Assembly (NCBI RefSeq): GCF_002237655.1
Contig: NZ_NOKT01000026.1
Coordinates: forward strand, 62,001 to 126,000
DNA: 64,000 bases
Reading direction: 5' to 3'
DNA from: Streptomyces sp. XY006
GTDB taxonomy: Bacteria; Actinomycetota; Actinomycetes; Streptomycetales; Streptomycetaceae
This document shows positions 15,896-24,053 of the stretch, in pieces. The notes under the pieces are model-generated. The model was not told the DNA's origin and did not search any database. It saw only the letters and a program-made list of their open reading frames with translations. Position numbers and translations under genes: made by a program. Numbering within the stretch: the stretch's first letter is position 1; the number at the start of each line of letters is the position of its first letter.

Positions 15896-16794
15896 GACCC
15901 GCGCCGGGGGAGGGGACCTCGCGTTGTGACGGGCCCGGCGGGAGCGGCGGGGCCTTGAGTTTCGTGGCTCTCGGGGACTCGCTGACCGAGGGCGTGGGCG
16001 ACCCGGTGGGCGACGGGTGGCGCGGCTGGGCCGCGCTGCTCGCCGCCGGGCTGCGGACGGGAGACGTCCGGTTCACCAACCTGGCGGTGAGCGGGGCGCA
16101 GACCGGGGACGTGCTGGACCGGCAGCTTCCCGTCGCGCTCGGGCTGCGCCCCGACCTCGTGTCCGTCGTCGTCGGCGTCAACGACACCCTGCGCTGCACC
16201 TTCGACATCCAGGCCGTGGCGGCCCGGCTCGACCGGGTCTACGCGGCCTGCGCCGGACAGGGCGCGACGCTGCTCACGGCCTGTCTGCCCGACCCGGGCA
16301 CGATGCTCGGGCTGCCGGGGGCGCTGGCCCATCCGCTGGCCCGGCGGCAACGGGCCGTGAACACGGTGGTCCACGCCCTGTCCGACCGGTACGGGGCGCT
16401 GCACCTGCACGCCTGCGAGGGCGACTGGATCACCGACCGGGCCATGTGGAGCGCGGACCGGCTGCACCCGGGCGAGCGGGGGCACCGGCAGCTGGCCCTG
16501 CGCTTCCACGCGCTGCTCGCCGAGCGCGGTCTCGCCAGCGGGCCCGCGCCGTCGCGGGAGCCTGAGTTCCCCGGGCCGACGAGGTCGGCGAGCCTGTGGT
16601 GGCTGGCCACGGCCGGCACCGGCTGGGTGGCCCGGCGGTGCACCGACCTGCTGCCGCAGCTGCTGACCCTCGCCGCCGACGAGCTACGGCACCGCGCCCG
16701 GGGCACCAGTGCCCGGCTCGATCTGCGGGCCTCGGCGGCCGTGTCCGCGGCCCTGACCGCACTGTCGCTGGGGGAGCAGACGGAGGCGGCCTGA
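15892..16794 (+). CDS. SGNH/GDSL-family hydrolase
   Basis: A 300-residue serine hydrolase of the SGNH fold, likely an esterase or lipase. Block I is 'FVALGDSLTEGVGDP' (catalytic Ser), block II provides the Gly in 'LAVSGAQTGD', block III 'VVGVNDTLR' supplies the Asn, and block V 'SADRLHPGERGH' carries the Asp-His pair, so all four catalytic blocks are intact. There is no clear signal peptide, so it probably acts on an intracellular or membrane glycolipid. Coupling to two glycosyltransferases suggests it removes or transfers an acyl group on their product. The last 70 or so residues are family-atypical, helical and basic. Confidence 0.88.
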   Translation: MRPAPGEGTSRCDGPGGSGGALSFVALGDSLTEGVGDPVGDGWRGWAALLAAGLRTGDVRFTNLAVSGAQTGDVLDRQLPVALGLRPDLVSVVVGVNDTLRCTFDIQAVAARLDRVYAACAGQGATLLTACLPDPGTMLGLPGALAHPLARRQRAVNTVVHALSDRYGALHLHACEGDWITDRAMWSADRLHPGERGHRQLALRFHALLAERGLASGPAPSREPEFPGPTRSASLWWLATAGTGWVARRCTDLLPQLLTLAADELRHRARGTSARLDLRASAAVSAALTALSLGEQTEAA

Positions 16795-16815
16795 CCGCGC
16801 CGGTCCGCGCCCCAA

Positions 16816-16836
16816 GGGGCGCGGGGAACTGCGCGA
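16816..16836 (+). repeat. 21-bp dispersed repeat, copy A
   Basis: GGGGCGCGGGGAACTGCGCG followed by A. Identical copies lie at 29651-29671 (same strand) and 23985-24005 (opposite strand), all just after gene ends. I recognise this as a sequence that recurs between genes in Streptomyces genomes. Confidence 0.9.
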
Positions 16837-16905
16837 TCAACCCCCACCGCGCCGCGGACGGCACACGACCACGACTCCTGCCGGGTCCGGCCGCGCCCGG
16901 TAACG

Positions 16906-16971
16906 CGGTGCGCCCGTCGGGCCCGGCTGCGCCCGGTACCCCGGTACCCCGGTGCGCCCGTCGGGCCCGGC
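16906..16971. repeat. 22-bp direct repeat, two copies
   Basis: A 22-bp unit starting CGGTGCGCCCGTCGGGCC occurs at 16906-16927 and 16950-16971, period 44 bp, with a GGTACCCC duplication in between. Confidence 0.85.
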
Positions 16972-17009
16972 CGCACTCCACGCCCGGTGCGCCTGCCGAG
17001 TGCAGCCGT

Positions 17010-17053
17010 GCTGGGTGCCCGGCGGCCGGGTGGTGAACTGGCCGAAGTCCCGC
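17010..17053 (+). repeat. 44-bp direct repeat, copy 2 (intergenic fragment of ppm1)
   Basis: Exact 44/44 copy of 2440-2483. Here it lies in non-coding DNA and is not part of an open frame that resembles the synthase. The sequence on either side does not match ppm1. Confidence 0.97.
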
Positions 17054-17099
17054 CCGGCACCCCACGCTCCCGGGCCCCGGCCGCGCCGACGCGGCCGGC

Positions 17100-17969
17100 C
17101 TAGCGGCGGCGCACCGCCACGAACCGCACCGGCGTGCCCGGCATCGCCTGGGCGGCGGCCGGGAGGTCGGCGGGACGCACGACGGCGATCACCGGGTAGC
17201 CGCCGGTGGTCGGATGGTCGGCCAGGAACACCACCGGCCGTCCGTCCGGCGGGACCTGCACGGCGCCCAGCACCATGCCCTCGCTGGGCAGCTCCCCGGG
17301 CCGGCCGCGCTCCAGCGCCGGCCCGTCCATGCGCAGGCCGATGCGATTGCTCGCCGGGGACACCCGGTAGGCGCGGGAGACCAGGGTCCGTACGGCCTCC
17401 GGTGTGAACCAGTCCTCGCGCGGGCCGAGGGTCACCCGCAGGACCAGTTCGGCCGGAGGCGCCGGCTGCGGGGCGACGTCCACGCGCGCGTGCACACCCG
17501 TGGGCCGGCCCAGCGGCAGCACCGTGCCGTCCGTGAGGGGGACCGGGCCGAGGCCGGACAGCAGGTCGGTGGAGCGGCTGCCGAGCACCGGCTCGACGGC
17601 GATGCCCCCCGAGACGCCCACGTAGGAGCGCACGCCCGCGACGGCCGGGCCGACGTCCAGCAGCGCACCGCCCGGCACCCGCACCGGCGCGCCCCAGGCG
17701 GCGGGCCGGCTGTCCACCGTGACCCGGCAGGGCGCGCCCGCCACCGCCACCGTGACGTCCGAACGGGGCCGCAGCGCACAGCCGTCGAGGGTCGTCTCCA
17801 GCACGGCCGCCCCGGGCTGATTGCCGGTCAGCCGGTTGACGAGCTCCGCGGCGGGCCGGTCCAGCGCCCCGGAACGGGGCACGCCGAGGTGCGCGTGTCC
17901 GGGGCGGCCCCGGTCCTGCACGGTGGTGAGGGCCCCGGCGCGTACGACGGCGAGCGCGCGGTCCGTCAT
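17100..17969 (-). CDS. pxpC: 5-oxoprolinase subunit C (biotin-dependent carboxyltransferase-like, KipA)
   Basis: Third subunit of the PxpABC ATP-dependent 5-oxoprolinase, which opens 5-oxoproline to L-glutamate. The 289 residues fit the KipA/carboxyltransferase-2 domain. They begin 'LAVVRAGALTTVQDRGRPGH' (the TTVQD-GR signature), then 'GVPRSGALD', 'YVGVSGGIA' and the C-terminal 'PTTGGYPVIAVV'. The ATG at 17969 overlaps the pxpB stop as ATGA. It ends the operon; the repeat-rich region follows. An older annotation style would call it an allophanate-hydrolase-like subunit. Confidence 0.93.
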   Translation of the reverse strand: MTDRALAVVRAGALTTVQDRGRPGHAHLGVPRSGALDRPAAELVNRLTGNQPGAAVLETTLDGCALRPRSDVTVAVAGAPCRVTVDSRPAAWGAPVRVPGGALLDVGPAVAGVRSYVGVSGGIAVEPVLGSRSTDLLSGLGPVPLTDGTVLPLGRPTGVHARVDVAPQPAPPAELVLRVTLGPREDWFTPEAVRTLVSRAYRVSPASNRIGLRMDGPALERGRPGELPSEGMVLGAVQVPPDGRPVVFLADHPTTGGYPVIAVVRPADLPAAAQAMPGTPVRFVAVRRR

Positions 17970-18583
17970 GACTCCGCCCTGGGGACGAACCGCACGCGCG
18001 CGCCCGGCGACAGCAGCGCGGCCGGCACGCGCGCGTGGTCCCACAGCACCGCGTCCGTGGTGCCGATCAGCTGCCAGCCGCCCGGCGAGGAGCGCGGGTA
18101 GACGCCCGTGTACGGGCCGGCCAGCGCCACCGACCCGGCCGGGACGGAGGTGCGCGGGGTGGCGCGGCGCGGGACGTCGTAGCGGGGCGGCAGGCCGGTG
18201 AGGTAGCCGAAGCCGGGTGCGAAGCCGCAGAAGGCGACCCGGAACTCGGTGCGCGCGTGGATGCGGGCGACCTCCGGTTCCGGCACGCCCCAGTGCGCGG
18301 CGACGTCGGCCAGGTCCGGGCCGTCGTAGCGCACGGGAATCTCGATCACGTCGCCCGCGGGCGGAGGCGCGGCCGGGAGGTCGGCCGCGGTCAGCTCCGC
18401 GGCCACCCGGTCCGGCGCGTCGAGGCCGTCGAGGAGGACCGTGCGGGCCGCCGGGACGATCTCACGCGCCGACAGGGAGCCCTCGGCGCGGCGCCGCAGC
18501 AGCTCCGCGTGCAGGGCCTGGGCCTCGTCGCCCGAGGAGACCTCGACGAGCAGGGCGTCCTCGCCGACGGGCAGCACCTTCAT
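17966..18583 (-). CDS. pxpB: 5-oxoprolinase subunit B (KipI)
   Basis: Second subunit of PxpABC. The 205 residues match KipI/carboxyltransferase-1. A variable N-terminal domain is followed by 'IPVRYDGPDLADVA', then 'FCGFAPGFGYLTGLP' (highly conserved), 'PRRATPRTSVPAGSVALAG' and 'GGWQLIGTTD'. It is coupled on both sides: its ATG overlaps the pxpA stop, and its stop overlaps the pxpC start, as expected for obligate complex partners. In Bacillus the KipI homologue inhibits the KinA kinase; in this operon setting the oxoprolinase role is more likely. Confidence 0.93.
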   Translation of the reverse strand: MKVLPVGEDALLVEVSSGDEAQALHAELLRRRAEGSLSAREIVPAARTVLLDGLDAPDRVAAELTAADLPAAPPPAGDVIEIPVRYDGPDLADVAAHWGVPEPEVARIHARTEFRVAFCGFAPGFGYLTGLPPRYDVPRRATPRTSVPAGSVALAGPYTGVYPRSSPGGWQLIGTTDAVLWDHARVPAALLSPGARVRFVPRAES

Positions 18584-19338
18584 GCGAACGCCTCCACCCG
18601 GACGCCGGAGGACTCCAGCCGCTCCCGGACGCGGCGGGCCAGCTCCACCGCGCCGGGCGTGTCGCCGTGCAGGCACAGGGACCGCGCACGCACCGCGATG
18701 CGCGCCCCCGACTCGGACACCACTTCGCCCGAGGCGGCCAGGGCGAGGGACCGCTCGACGACGGCGTCCGGCTCGGTGATCACCGCGCCCTCCCGGGAGC
18801 GGGGCACGAGGGTGCCCGCGTCGGTGTAGGCGCGGTCCGCGAACGCCTCCGGGACGACCGGCAGCCCCGCCTTCCCGGCCAGCTCCAGCAGCCGCGACCC
18901 GGGCAGCCCCAGGACGGGCAGTGCGGCGTCCGCCAGGAGCACGCCCTCGACCACCGCGGCGGCCTGCTCCTCGTCGTGCACGACCCGGTTGTAGAGCGCG
19001 CCGTGCGGTTTGACGTAGGCCACGCGGGAGCCGGCCGCGCGCGCGAACACCTCCAGGGCGCCGATCTGGTAGGCGACCTCGGCCGCCAGCTCGGCGGGCG
19101 GCACGTCCATGGCGCGCCGCCCGAACCCGGCCAGGTCCCGGTAGGACACCTGGGCGCCGATGCGCACCCCGCGCTCGGCCGCCAGCGCGCACACCCGGCG
19201 CATGGTGACCGCGTCCCCGGCGTGGAAGCCGCAGGCCACGTTGGCGCTGGTGACGACGGACAGCAGACGTTCGTCGTCGGTGAGCCGCCAGCGGCCGAAG
19301 CCCTCGCCGAGGTCGGCGTTCAGGTCGATGCAGGCCAT
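18580..19338 (-). CDS. pxpA: 5-oxoprolinase subunit A (LamB/YcsF family)
   Basis: First subunit of PxpABC. The 252-residue protein begins with the invariant 'IDLNADLGEGFGRW', followed by 'SANVACGFHAGD', 'GAQVSYRDLAGFGRR', 'VKPHGALYN', 'EAFADRAYTDAGTLVPR' and near the end 'LCLHGDTPGA', together a complete YcsF signature set. The ATG at 19338 places the conserved motif at residue 4, as in homologues. The stop overlaps pxpB as ATGA. The DUF1445 gene ends 17 bp upstream on the same strand. Confidence 0.95.
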   Translation of the reverse strand: MACIDLNADLGEGFGRWRLTDDERLLSVVTSANVACGFHAGDAVTMRRVCALAAERGVRIGAQVSYRDLAGFGRRAMDVPPAELAAEVAYQIGALEVFARAAGSRVAYVKPHGALYNRVVHDEEQAAAVVEGVLLADAALPVLGLPGSRLLELAGKAGLPVVPEAFADRAYTDAGTLVPRSREGAVITEPDAVVERSLALAASGEVVSESGARIAVRARSLCLHGDTPGAVELARRVRERLESSGVRVEAFA

Positions 19339-19355
19339 GATTCCAGTGTCTCCTG

Positions 19356-20183
19356 TCAGACCACGCGGTACTGCTCGTCGCGGGCGTCGGTGAGGAACAT
19401 CTGCCCCGGGGCGTGGGTGAGCGCGAACGGCGGGCGGGAGGCCATGACGGCCGCCTGCGGAGTCACCCCGCACGCCCAGAACACCGGGATGTCGTCCGGT
19501 TCGGCGGCCACCGGGTCGCCGAAGTCGGGGCGGCCGAGGTCGTCGATGCCCAGCCCCGCCGGGTCGCCGCAGTGCACCGGGCTGCCGTGCACCGCCGGCA
19601 GCAGACTGCTCTCCCGGATCGCCGCCGACAGGTGGCGGGGCGGCACCGGCCGCATCGACACCACCAGCGGTCCGTGCAGCCGTCCCGCCGGGCGGCACTG
19701 CCGGCTCGTCACGTACATCGGGACGTTGCGGCCCTGCTCGACATGGCGGATCGGCACGCCCGCCTCGCCCAGCGCCCACTCGAAGGTGAAGCTGCATCCG
19801 ATGAGGAACGACACGAGGTCGTCGCGCCAGTACCCGCGCACGTCGGTCGGCTCGTCCACCAGCTCGCCGTCCCGCCACACCCGGTAGCGCGGCAGGTCGG
19901 TGCGCAGATCGGCGCCCTCGGCGAGCACGGTCGTCCAGGACCCGGCGTCGGTGACGTCCAGGACGGGACAGGGCTTGGGGTTGCGCTGGCAGAACAGCAG
20001 CATCTCGTAGGCCCAGTCGGCGGGCACCGAGATCAGGTTGACCTGGGTGTGGCCGCCCGCGACCCCGGCCGTGGGGCCGGTGAGGCCGTCCCGGAACCGG
20101 GCCCGGGCGGTTTTCGGGCTCCACGCGCGCGCGTGCTCGTCGACCAGGACCACGGGACGGTCCCCGGTGCTCGTGCGGTTCAT
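19356..20183 (-). CDS. DUF1445 protein (D-glutamate cyclase-like)
   Basis: A 275-residue cytoplasmic protein of the DUF1445 (putative hydro-lyase) family, which includes the catalytic part of mammalian D-glutamate cyclase (DGLUCY), the enzyme interconverting D-glutamate and 5-oxo-D-proline. Motifs seen are '[11 protein letters not shown]', '[14 protein letters not shown]', '[12 protein letters not shown]', 'YVTSRQC' and '[12 protein letters not shown]', all family hallmarks. The operon with pxpABC makes a 5-oxoproline link biochemically sensible, but the activity is inferred from relatives. The start overlaps the upstream MFS stop as ATGA. Confidence 0.88.
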   Translation of the reverse strand: MNRTSTGDRPVVLVDEHARAWSPKTARARFRDGLTGPTAGVAGGHTQVNLISVPADWAYEMLLFCQRNPKPCPVLDVTDAGSWTTVLAEGADLRTDLPRYRVWRDGELVDEPTDVRGYWRDDLVSFLIGCSFTFEWALGEAGVPIRHVEQGRNVPMYVTSRQCRPAGRLHGPLVVSMRPVPPRHLSAAIRESSLLPAVHGSPVHCGDPAGLGIDDLGRPDFGDPVAAEPDDIPVFWACGVTPQAAVMASRPPFALTHAPGQMFLTDARDEQYRVV

Positions 20184-21481
20184 GTGAGCTCCTTCCCGCG
20201 CGTCTCGGGCAGCCCGAGCAGCGCCAGTGCCGCGATGCCGTAGCCGATGGCGCCGAAGACCAGCGCGCCGCCCACGCCCCAGCTGTCCGCCAGGAAGCCG
20301 ACCGTCGTCGGGAACACGGCACCCACCGCGCGCCCGGTGTTGTACGTGAAGCCCTGCCCCGTGCCGCGCACGGCCGTCGGGTACAGCTCGCTCAGGTACG
20401 AGCCGAAGCCGCTGAAGATCGCCGACATGCAGAAGCCGAGCGGGAAACCGAGCACCAGGAGCAGGGTGTTGGCGCCGCTCGGGATGTTCGCGTACGCCAG
20501 GATGCAGAGCGCCGACAGCAGGGCGAAGAGCCAGATGTTGCGCCGCCGGCCCAGCTTGTCGGTGAGGTAGCCGCCGGTCAGGTAGCCGATGAAGGCGCCC
20601 GAGATGAGGAACGTGAGATAGCCGCCGGTGCCGACGACCGACAGGTCACGCTCGGACTTCAGATACGTCGGCACCCAGGTGGCCAGCGTGTAGTAGCCGC
20701 CCTGGACCCCGGTCGACAGCAGCCCGGCGAAGAGCGTGACCCGCAGCAGGCCGGGCCGGAAGATGGCCTTGAACGAGCCCTTCTCCGCGCTCTGTTCGCG
20801 CGCGGCGGTCGCCGCGGGCGCGTCGTGCACACTGCGCCGCAGCCAGACGACGAGCAGCGCGGGCAGCGCCCCGGTCCAGAACATGATGCGCCAGGCCAGG
20901 TCGTCGCCGGCCAGTGAGAAGACGACCGTGTAGACGATCACGGCGAGGCCCCAGCCCACCGCCCAGGAGCTCTGGATGGCGCCGAGCGTGCGGCCGCGGT
21001 GCTTGGCGCTGGCGTACTCGGCGACCAGGATCGCGCCGACCGCCCATTCGCCGCCGAAGCCGAGGCCCTGCAGGGCGCGGAAGACCAGCAGCGTCTCGTA
21101 GTTGGGCGCGAAGCCGCAGGCGACGGTGAAGACCGCGTACGTGATCACCGTGATCATCAGGGCCTTGACCCGGCCGATGCGGTCCGCGAGGACGCCCGCG
21201 AGGGCGCCGCCGACCGCGGAGACCACCAGGGTGACCGTGGTGAAGAGGCCGGTCTGGCCGCTGTTCAGGCCGAAGTAGGCCGACAGCGCGACCATGCTGA
21301 GCGGCAGCGTGAAGTAGTCGTACGAGTCCAGGGCATAGCCGCCGAAGGCGCCGGCGAAGGCGCGGCGGCCGCGCGGGCCCAGGGCCCGCAGCCAGCCGAA
21401 CGCCCCGTCGTCCGGGGCGGGTTCGGTGGACGCGTCGCGGGTCCCGTCGGTCAGGGCCTGCGGTGGAGGGGTCGTGCTCAT
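20180..21481 (-). CDS. MFS transporter (AAHS/sugar-acid type)
   Basis: A 433-residue major-facilitator carrier with 12 predicted helices. The cytoplasmic loop motif appears as '[13 protein letters not shown]' after helix 2, '[20 protein letters not shown]' follows (the AAHS/ShiA subfamily motif), and the second-half repeat is '[12 protein letters not shown]'. Being first in an operon with a D-glutamate-cyclase-like protein and 5-oxoprolinase, it probably imports an organic acid related to 5-oxoproline or glutamate. The ATG at 21481 is chosen because GAGG is well spaced; a GTG two codons earlier sits on top of that site. Confidence 0.85.
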   Translation of the reverse strand: MSTTPPPQALTDGTRDASTEPAPDDGAFGWLRALGPRGRRAFAGAFGGYALDSYDYFTLPLSMVALSAYFGLNSGQTGLFTTVTLVVSAVGGALAGVLADRIGRVKALMITVITYAVFTVACGFAPNYETLLVFRALQGLGFGGEWAVGAILVAEYASAKHRGRTLGAIQSSWAVGWGLAVIVYTVVFSLAGDDLAWRIMFWTGALPALLVVWLRRSVHDAPAATAAREQSAEKGSFKAIFRPGLLRVTLFAGLLSTGVQGGYYTLATWVPTYLKSERDLSVVGTGGYLTFLISGAFIGYLTGGYLTDKLGRRRNIWLFALLSALCILAYANIPSGANTLLLVLGFPLGFCMSAIFSGFGSYLSELYPTAVRGTGQGFTYNTGRAVGAVFPTTVGFLADSWGVGGALVFGAIGYGIAALALLGLPETRGKELT

Positions 21482-21587
21482 GGGCACCTCGCAGAGGGAG
21501 GAGGAGGGTGCTTGGGGGTGAGCCGTGCCGTGCGGGAGCGGTCGGCGCCGCGGTGGGGAAGCGACGTCGTGCGTAGCACCGTAGAGG

Positions 21588-21600
21588 ATTGTTCAACGAT
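21588..21600. promoter_or_regulatory. Candidate GntR/FCD operator
   Basis: ATTGTTCAACGAT is a near-palindrome (ATTGTT/AACgAT around C) in an AT-rich patch between the divergent MFS and GntR genes. FadR-subfamily regulators commonly bind such short T-GT--AC-A palindromes. Confidence 0.5.
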
Positions 21601-21651
21601 CCCTCAATACCCATGTTGGTTCGTTCTTGGGATCTGCGATTGAATTCCGGC

Positions 21652-22347
21652 ATGGCAGAGCAGCTGAAGGACCTCGCCGACGACCGGGCTCTCCTGGGGC
21701 GCACCAGCACTGCGGAGCGGGTCTCGGACATCCTCAGGAGCCGCATCGCCGAGGGCTACTTCCCGCCCGGCACGCGCCTGTCGGAGGACAGCATCGGCGG
21801 CGCGCTCGGGGTCTCCCGCAACACGCTGCGCGAGGCGTTCCGGCTGCTCACCCACGAACGCCTGCTCGTCCACGAGCTGAACCGGGGCGTCTTCGTCCGG
21901 GTCCTGACCGTGGAGGACGTCGAGGACATCTACCGCACCCGGCGGCTCGTCGAGTGCGCCGTCGTCCGGGGCCTCGGGGACCCGCCGTACGGTCTCGACG
22001 GACTGGCCGCCGCCGTGGAGGAGGGGCGGCGGGCGGCGCGCGAAGGTGACTGGAAGGGCGTGGGTACCGCCAACATCCACTTCCACCGCGAGCTGGTCGC
22101 GCTGGCCGCGAGCGAGCGCACCGCCGAGCTGATGCGCAGCGTCTTCGCCGAACTCCGGCTGGCGTTCCACGTGGTGGACGAACCGCAGCGGCTGCACGAA
22201 CCGTACATCGCGCGAAATGTCGCGATCCTCCAGGCCCTTCAGGCCGGAGACCGCGCCCGGGCCGAGAACCTGCTCGCCGGTTACCTCGACGACTCGCTGG
22301 AACGGGTCGTCGAGGTGTACCGCCGCCGCGTCGGCGAGGACGGCTGA
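21652..22347 (+). CDS. GntR-family regulator, FadR/FCD subfamily
   Basis: A 231-residue transcription factor. The winged HTH at about 22-85 contains 'GYFPPGTRLSEDSIGG' and 'LGVSRNTLREAFRLL', standard GntR. The C-terminal all-helical FCD domain has 'RTRRLVECAVVRGL' and the metal/ligand histidines in 'FHRELVALA' and 'HEPYIARNVAILQAL'. It is divergent from the MFS-DUF1445-pxpABC operon, with an operator-like palindrome between them, so it most likely regulates that operon in response to an organic acid. The start at 21652 is supported by conserved spacing to the HTH; the upstream in-frame ATG at 21589 would overlap the palindrome. Confidence 0.88.
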   Translation: MAEQLKDLADDRALLGRTSTAERVSDILRSRIAEGYFPPGTRLSEDSIGGALGVSRNTLREAFRLLTHERLLVHELNRGVFVRVLTVEDVEDIYRTRRLVECAVVRGLGDPPYGLDGLAAAVEEGRRAAREGDWKGVGTANIHFHRELVALAASERTAELMRSVFAELRLAFHVVDEPQRLHEPYIARNVAILQALQAGDRARAENLLAGYLDDSLERVVEVYRRRVGEDG

Positions 22348-22379
22348 GGACCGGGCGCCGCGGAGGCGTACCGCGTCGT

Positions 22380-22410
22380 TTGGGCCGATGTCAGACCCAG
22401 GACCTAGTCT
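22380..22410 (+). promoter_or_regulatory. Promoter giving a leaderless transcript of the SMC operon
   Basis: TAGTCT (22405-22410) is a good Streptomyces -10; TTGGGC (22380-22385) is a weak -35 at 19 bp. The GTG start at 22418 lies 7 bases after the -10, where +1 is expected, and no Shine-Dalgarno precedes it. Confidence 0.6.
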
Positions 22411-22417
22411 GTGCACC

Positions 22418-23944
22418 GTGACTTCGCCTGCATCGACGGACAGCGTTCCGCCCCAGCTCAGCGCGGGGCCGCGTCCCGCACCGGGGCCGGCCGCCGACGA
22501 GGGCCTGGCGCGGCGCCTGCGCGCGCTCGCCTGCACCGCGCCGCTGCACGACCTCGACGCACGCAAGGCCAACCTCGCCGGTGAGTACTCGGTGTACGGC
22601 ATGGCGGAGGTCGCCCTCGCGGCCATCGACCTCGTCACGCTGAACATGGACTTCGACACGGGCGCGGACCACGACCAGATCGTCGCCCGCCTCATCCCGC
22701 GCATCGCCGCCCAGGCCCCGCAGCGCCCCGCCGCCGAGCACGAACGGGTGGCCCGCTGGGTCCTGGAGAACCTGATCAACGTCGGCAGCGTCGACCGCGG
22801 CTTCCGCGCGGTGTACGGCACGTTCGGGGCGGACGGCACCTATGTGCGCCGGGACTACGACTTCAAGCTGATCGAGGAGGTCCCAGGGCCCGGCGGCGCG
22901 GTGTATCTGCGGACGACGGACGAGGCGGTCAACGTCCTCGTCGGCGCCCTCGACACGGACGTCACCAGCGCGCAGATCGCGGCCGAGGTCAAGCTGGAGG
23001 TGCTGATCAGCCGCGGCCGGCTCGCCGACGCCCAGCTCGCGGCCGAGCAGGCCCGCTACCGCACGGTGCAGTACTCGGAAACCCTCCGTAAGGCGCTGGA
23101 CGCGACCCGGCGCAACGTCCGCGCGGTCGACTGGCTCAGCGCGGTGCCCGACATGATCGCCGAGGCCCTGGAGCACGTGGCCGACCGCTACCGCCACGAG
23201 AACGCGATCCTCACGAACATCCGCAAGGCGCGCGACGAGTCCGAGGACCCGGAGCACAAGCGCCGCGCCGCCGAGCTGGTCGACATCGTCAAGGACTGCA
23301 TCCGGCGCCACACGCAGCTGCAGTCCCGGCTGCTGGAGGCCGGGCCGCTGTTCCGCGCCGAGCAGGACCGGCAGGCGTTCGCGACGCCGATGACCACCTC
23401 GGGGATAGACCTCTACGGGCACCTCGTCTCGCCCGTCCTGCCCCTGCCGCTGGAGCAGGCCGTACGGGTCACGGACGCGTTCTTCGGCCGGGGCACCGGG
23501 CTGCGCACGCCCGTGTCCGTCCGGGTCGCCGACCTCGTCGACATACTGCTCACGCCGCCCGTCGAGCGGGAGCACCTCGGCGCCGAGATGCCCGAGCCGG
23601 ACCTCATCGCCACGCCGGACGACAGCCGGTTCAGCGAGGAGCAGATGGCGGCGGCGCAGGAGCTCCTCGACCTGCCGGCGGACGCGCCGCGGCGCCTGTC
23701 GGGACTGCTGGCCGAGGCCCGCAGGCAGGACCCCGAGCTGCCGTACCTGGTCGCGTTGCTGGCGGTGCACGCCGCGAGTCCGCCGGTCGGTACGGCGTAC
23801 CGGCAGGGCGAGCAGAAGCTGCTGTTCGCCGTGGACGACGGGACCGAGCTCGACGACCCGGAGTTCGGCGGGGCCGACCTCATCGTCGGGACGGCCCTGC
23901 TGGACGCGGCGGGGATGGCGGCGGACAGGACGGAGGCCGCGTGA
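22418..23944 (+). CDS. MukF/JetA-like (kleisin-type) subunit of an SMC complex
   Basis: First of three genes in the order kleisin-like, small winged-helix protein, giant SMC-like ATPase, the arrangement of mukFEB, mksFEB and jetABC. The 508-residue protein has an N-terminal helical/winged-helix-like part ('YGMAEVALAAIDLVTLNM'), a central helical stretch and conserved 'AVDWLSAVPDMIAEALEHV'. A C-terminal region contains 'LARRLSGL-like' helices. No enzymatic motif is present. I assign it by size, helical character and operon position; sequence identity to characterised MukF or JetA is not obvious by eye. The GTG at 22418 is leaderless; an ATG at 22388 would be an alternative. The gene ends 109 bp before the next, with a dispersed repeat in the gap. 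Confidence 0.65.
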   Translation: MTSPASTDSVPPQLSAGPRPAPGPAADEGLARRLRALACTAPLHDLDARKANLAGEYSVYGMAEVALAAIDLVTLNMDFDTGADHDQIVARLIPRIAAQAPQRPAAEHERVARWVLENLINVGSVDRGFRAVYGTFGADGTYVRRDYDFKLIEEVPGPGGAVYLRTTDEAVNVLVGALDTDVTSAQIAAEVKLEVLISRGRLADAQLAAEQARYRTVQYSETLRKALDATRRNVRAVDWLSAVPDMIAEALEHVADRYRHENAILTNIRKARDESEDPEHKRRAAELVDIVKDCIRRHTQLQSRLLEAGPLFRAEQDRQAFATPMTTSGIDLYGHLVSPVLPLPLEQAVRVTDAFFGRGTGLRTPVSVRVADLVDILLTPPVEREHLGAEMPEPDLIATPDDSRFSEEQMAAAQELLDLPADAPRRLSGLLAEARRQDPELPYLVALLAVHAASPPVGTAYRQGEQKLLFAVDDGTELDDPEFGGADLIVGTALLDAAGMAADRTEAA

Positions 23945-23984
23945 TGCCGCCCCCGGTGACCGGCCGCGGCGCCCTCGCGCCCGG

Positions 23985-24005
23985 TCGCGCAGTTCCCCGC
24001 GCCCC
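23985..24005 (-). repeat. 21-bp dispersed repeat, copy C
   Basis: Reverse complement of the unit at 16816-16836, inside the 109-bp gap between the first two SMC-operon genes. Flanking bases also form a GC-rich inverted repeat. Confidence 0.9.
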
Positions 24006-24053
24006 AGAGGGCGCGGCCCGCACTTTCGTCTACAAGGTCAAGGAGTTCACGTC

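Larger units (their letters stand above)
16795..17099. other. Repeat-rich intergenic region
   Basis: The 305-bp gap between convergent SGNH-hydrolase and pxpC genes is a mosaic. It holds one copy of the 21-bp dispersed repeat (16816-16836), a 22-bp direct repeat (16906-16927 and 16950-16971), and the 44-bp ppm1-derived segment (17010-17053). No ORF or promoter is evident. Confidence 0.85.

Noticed and set aside
2440-17053. 44-bp direct repeats as attL/attR of an integrated element
   Set aside because: The 14.6 kb between them holds ordinary core genes (fxsA, rbpA, smeA-ssfA and others), with no integrase, and copy 1 sits inside an intact essential-looking gene.
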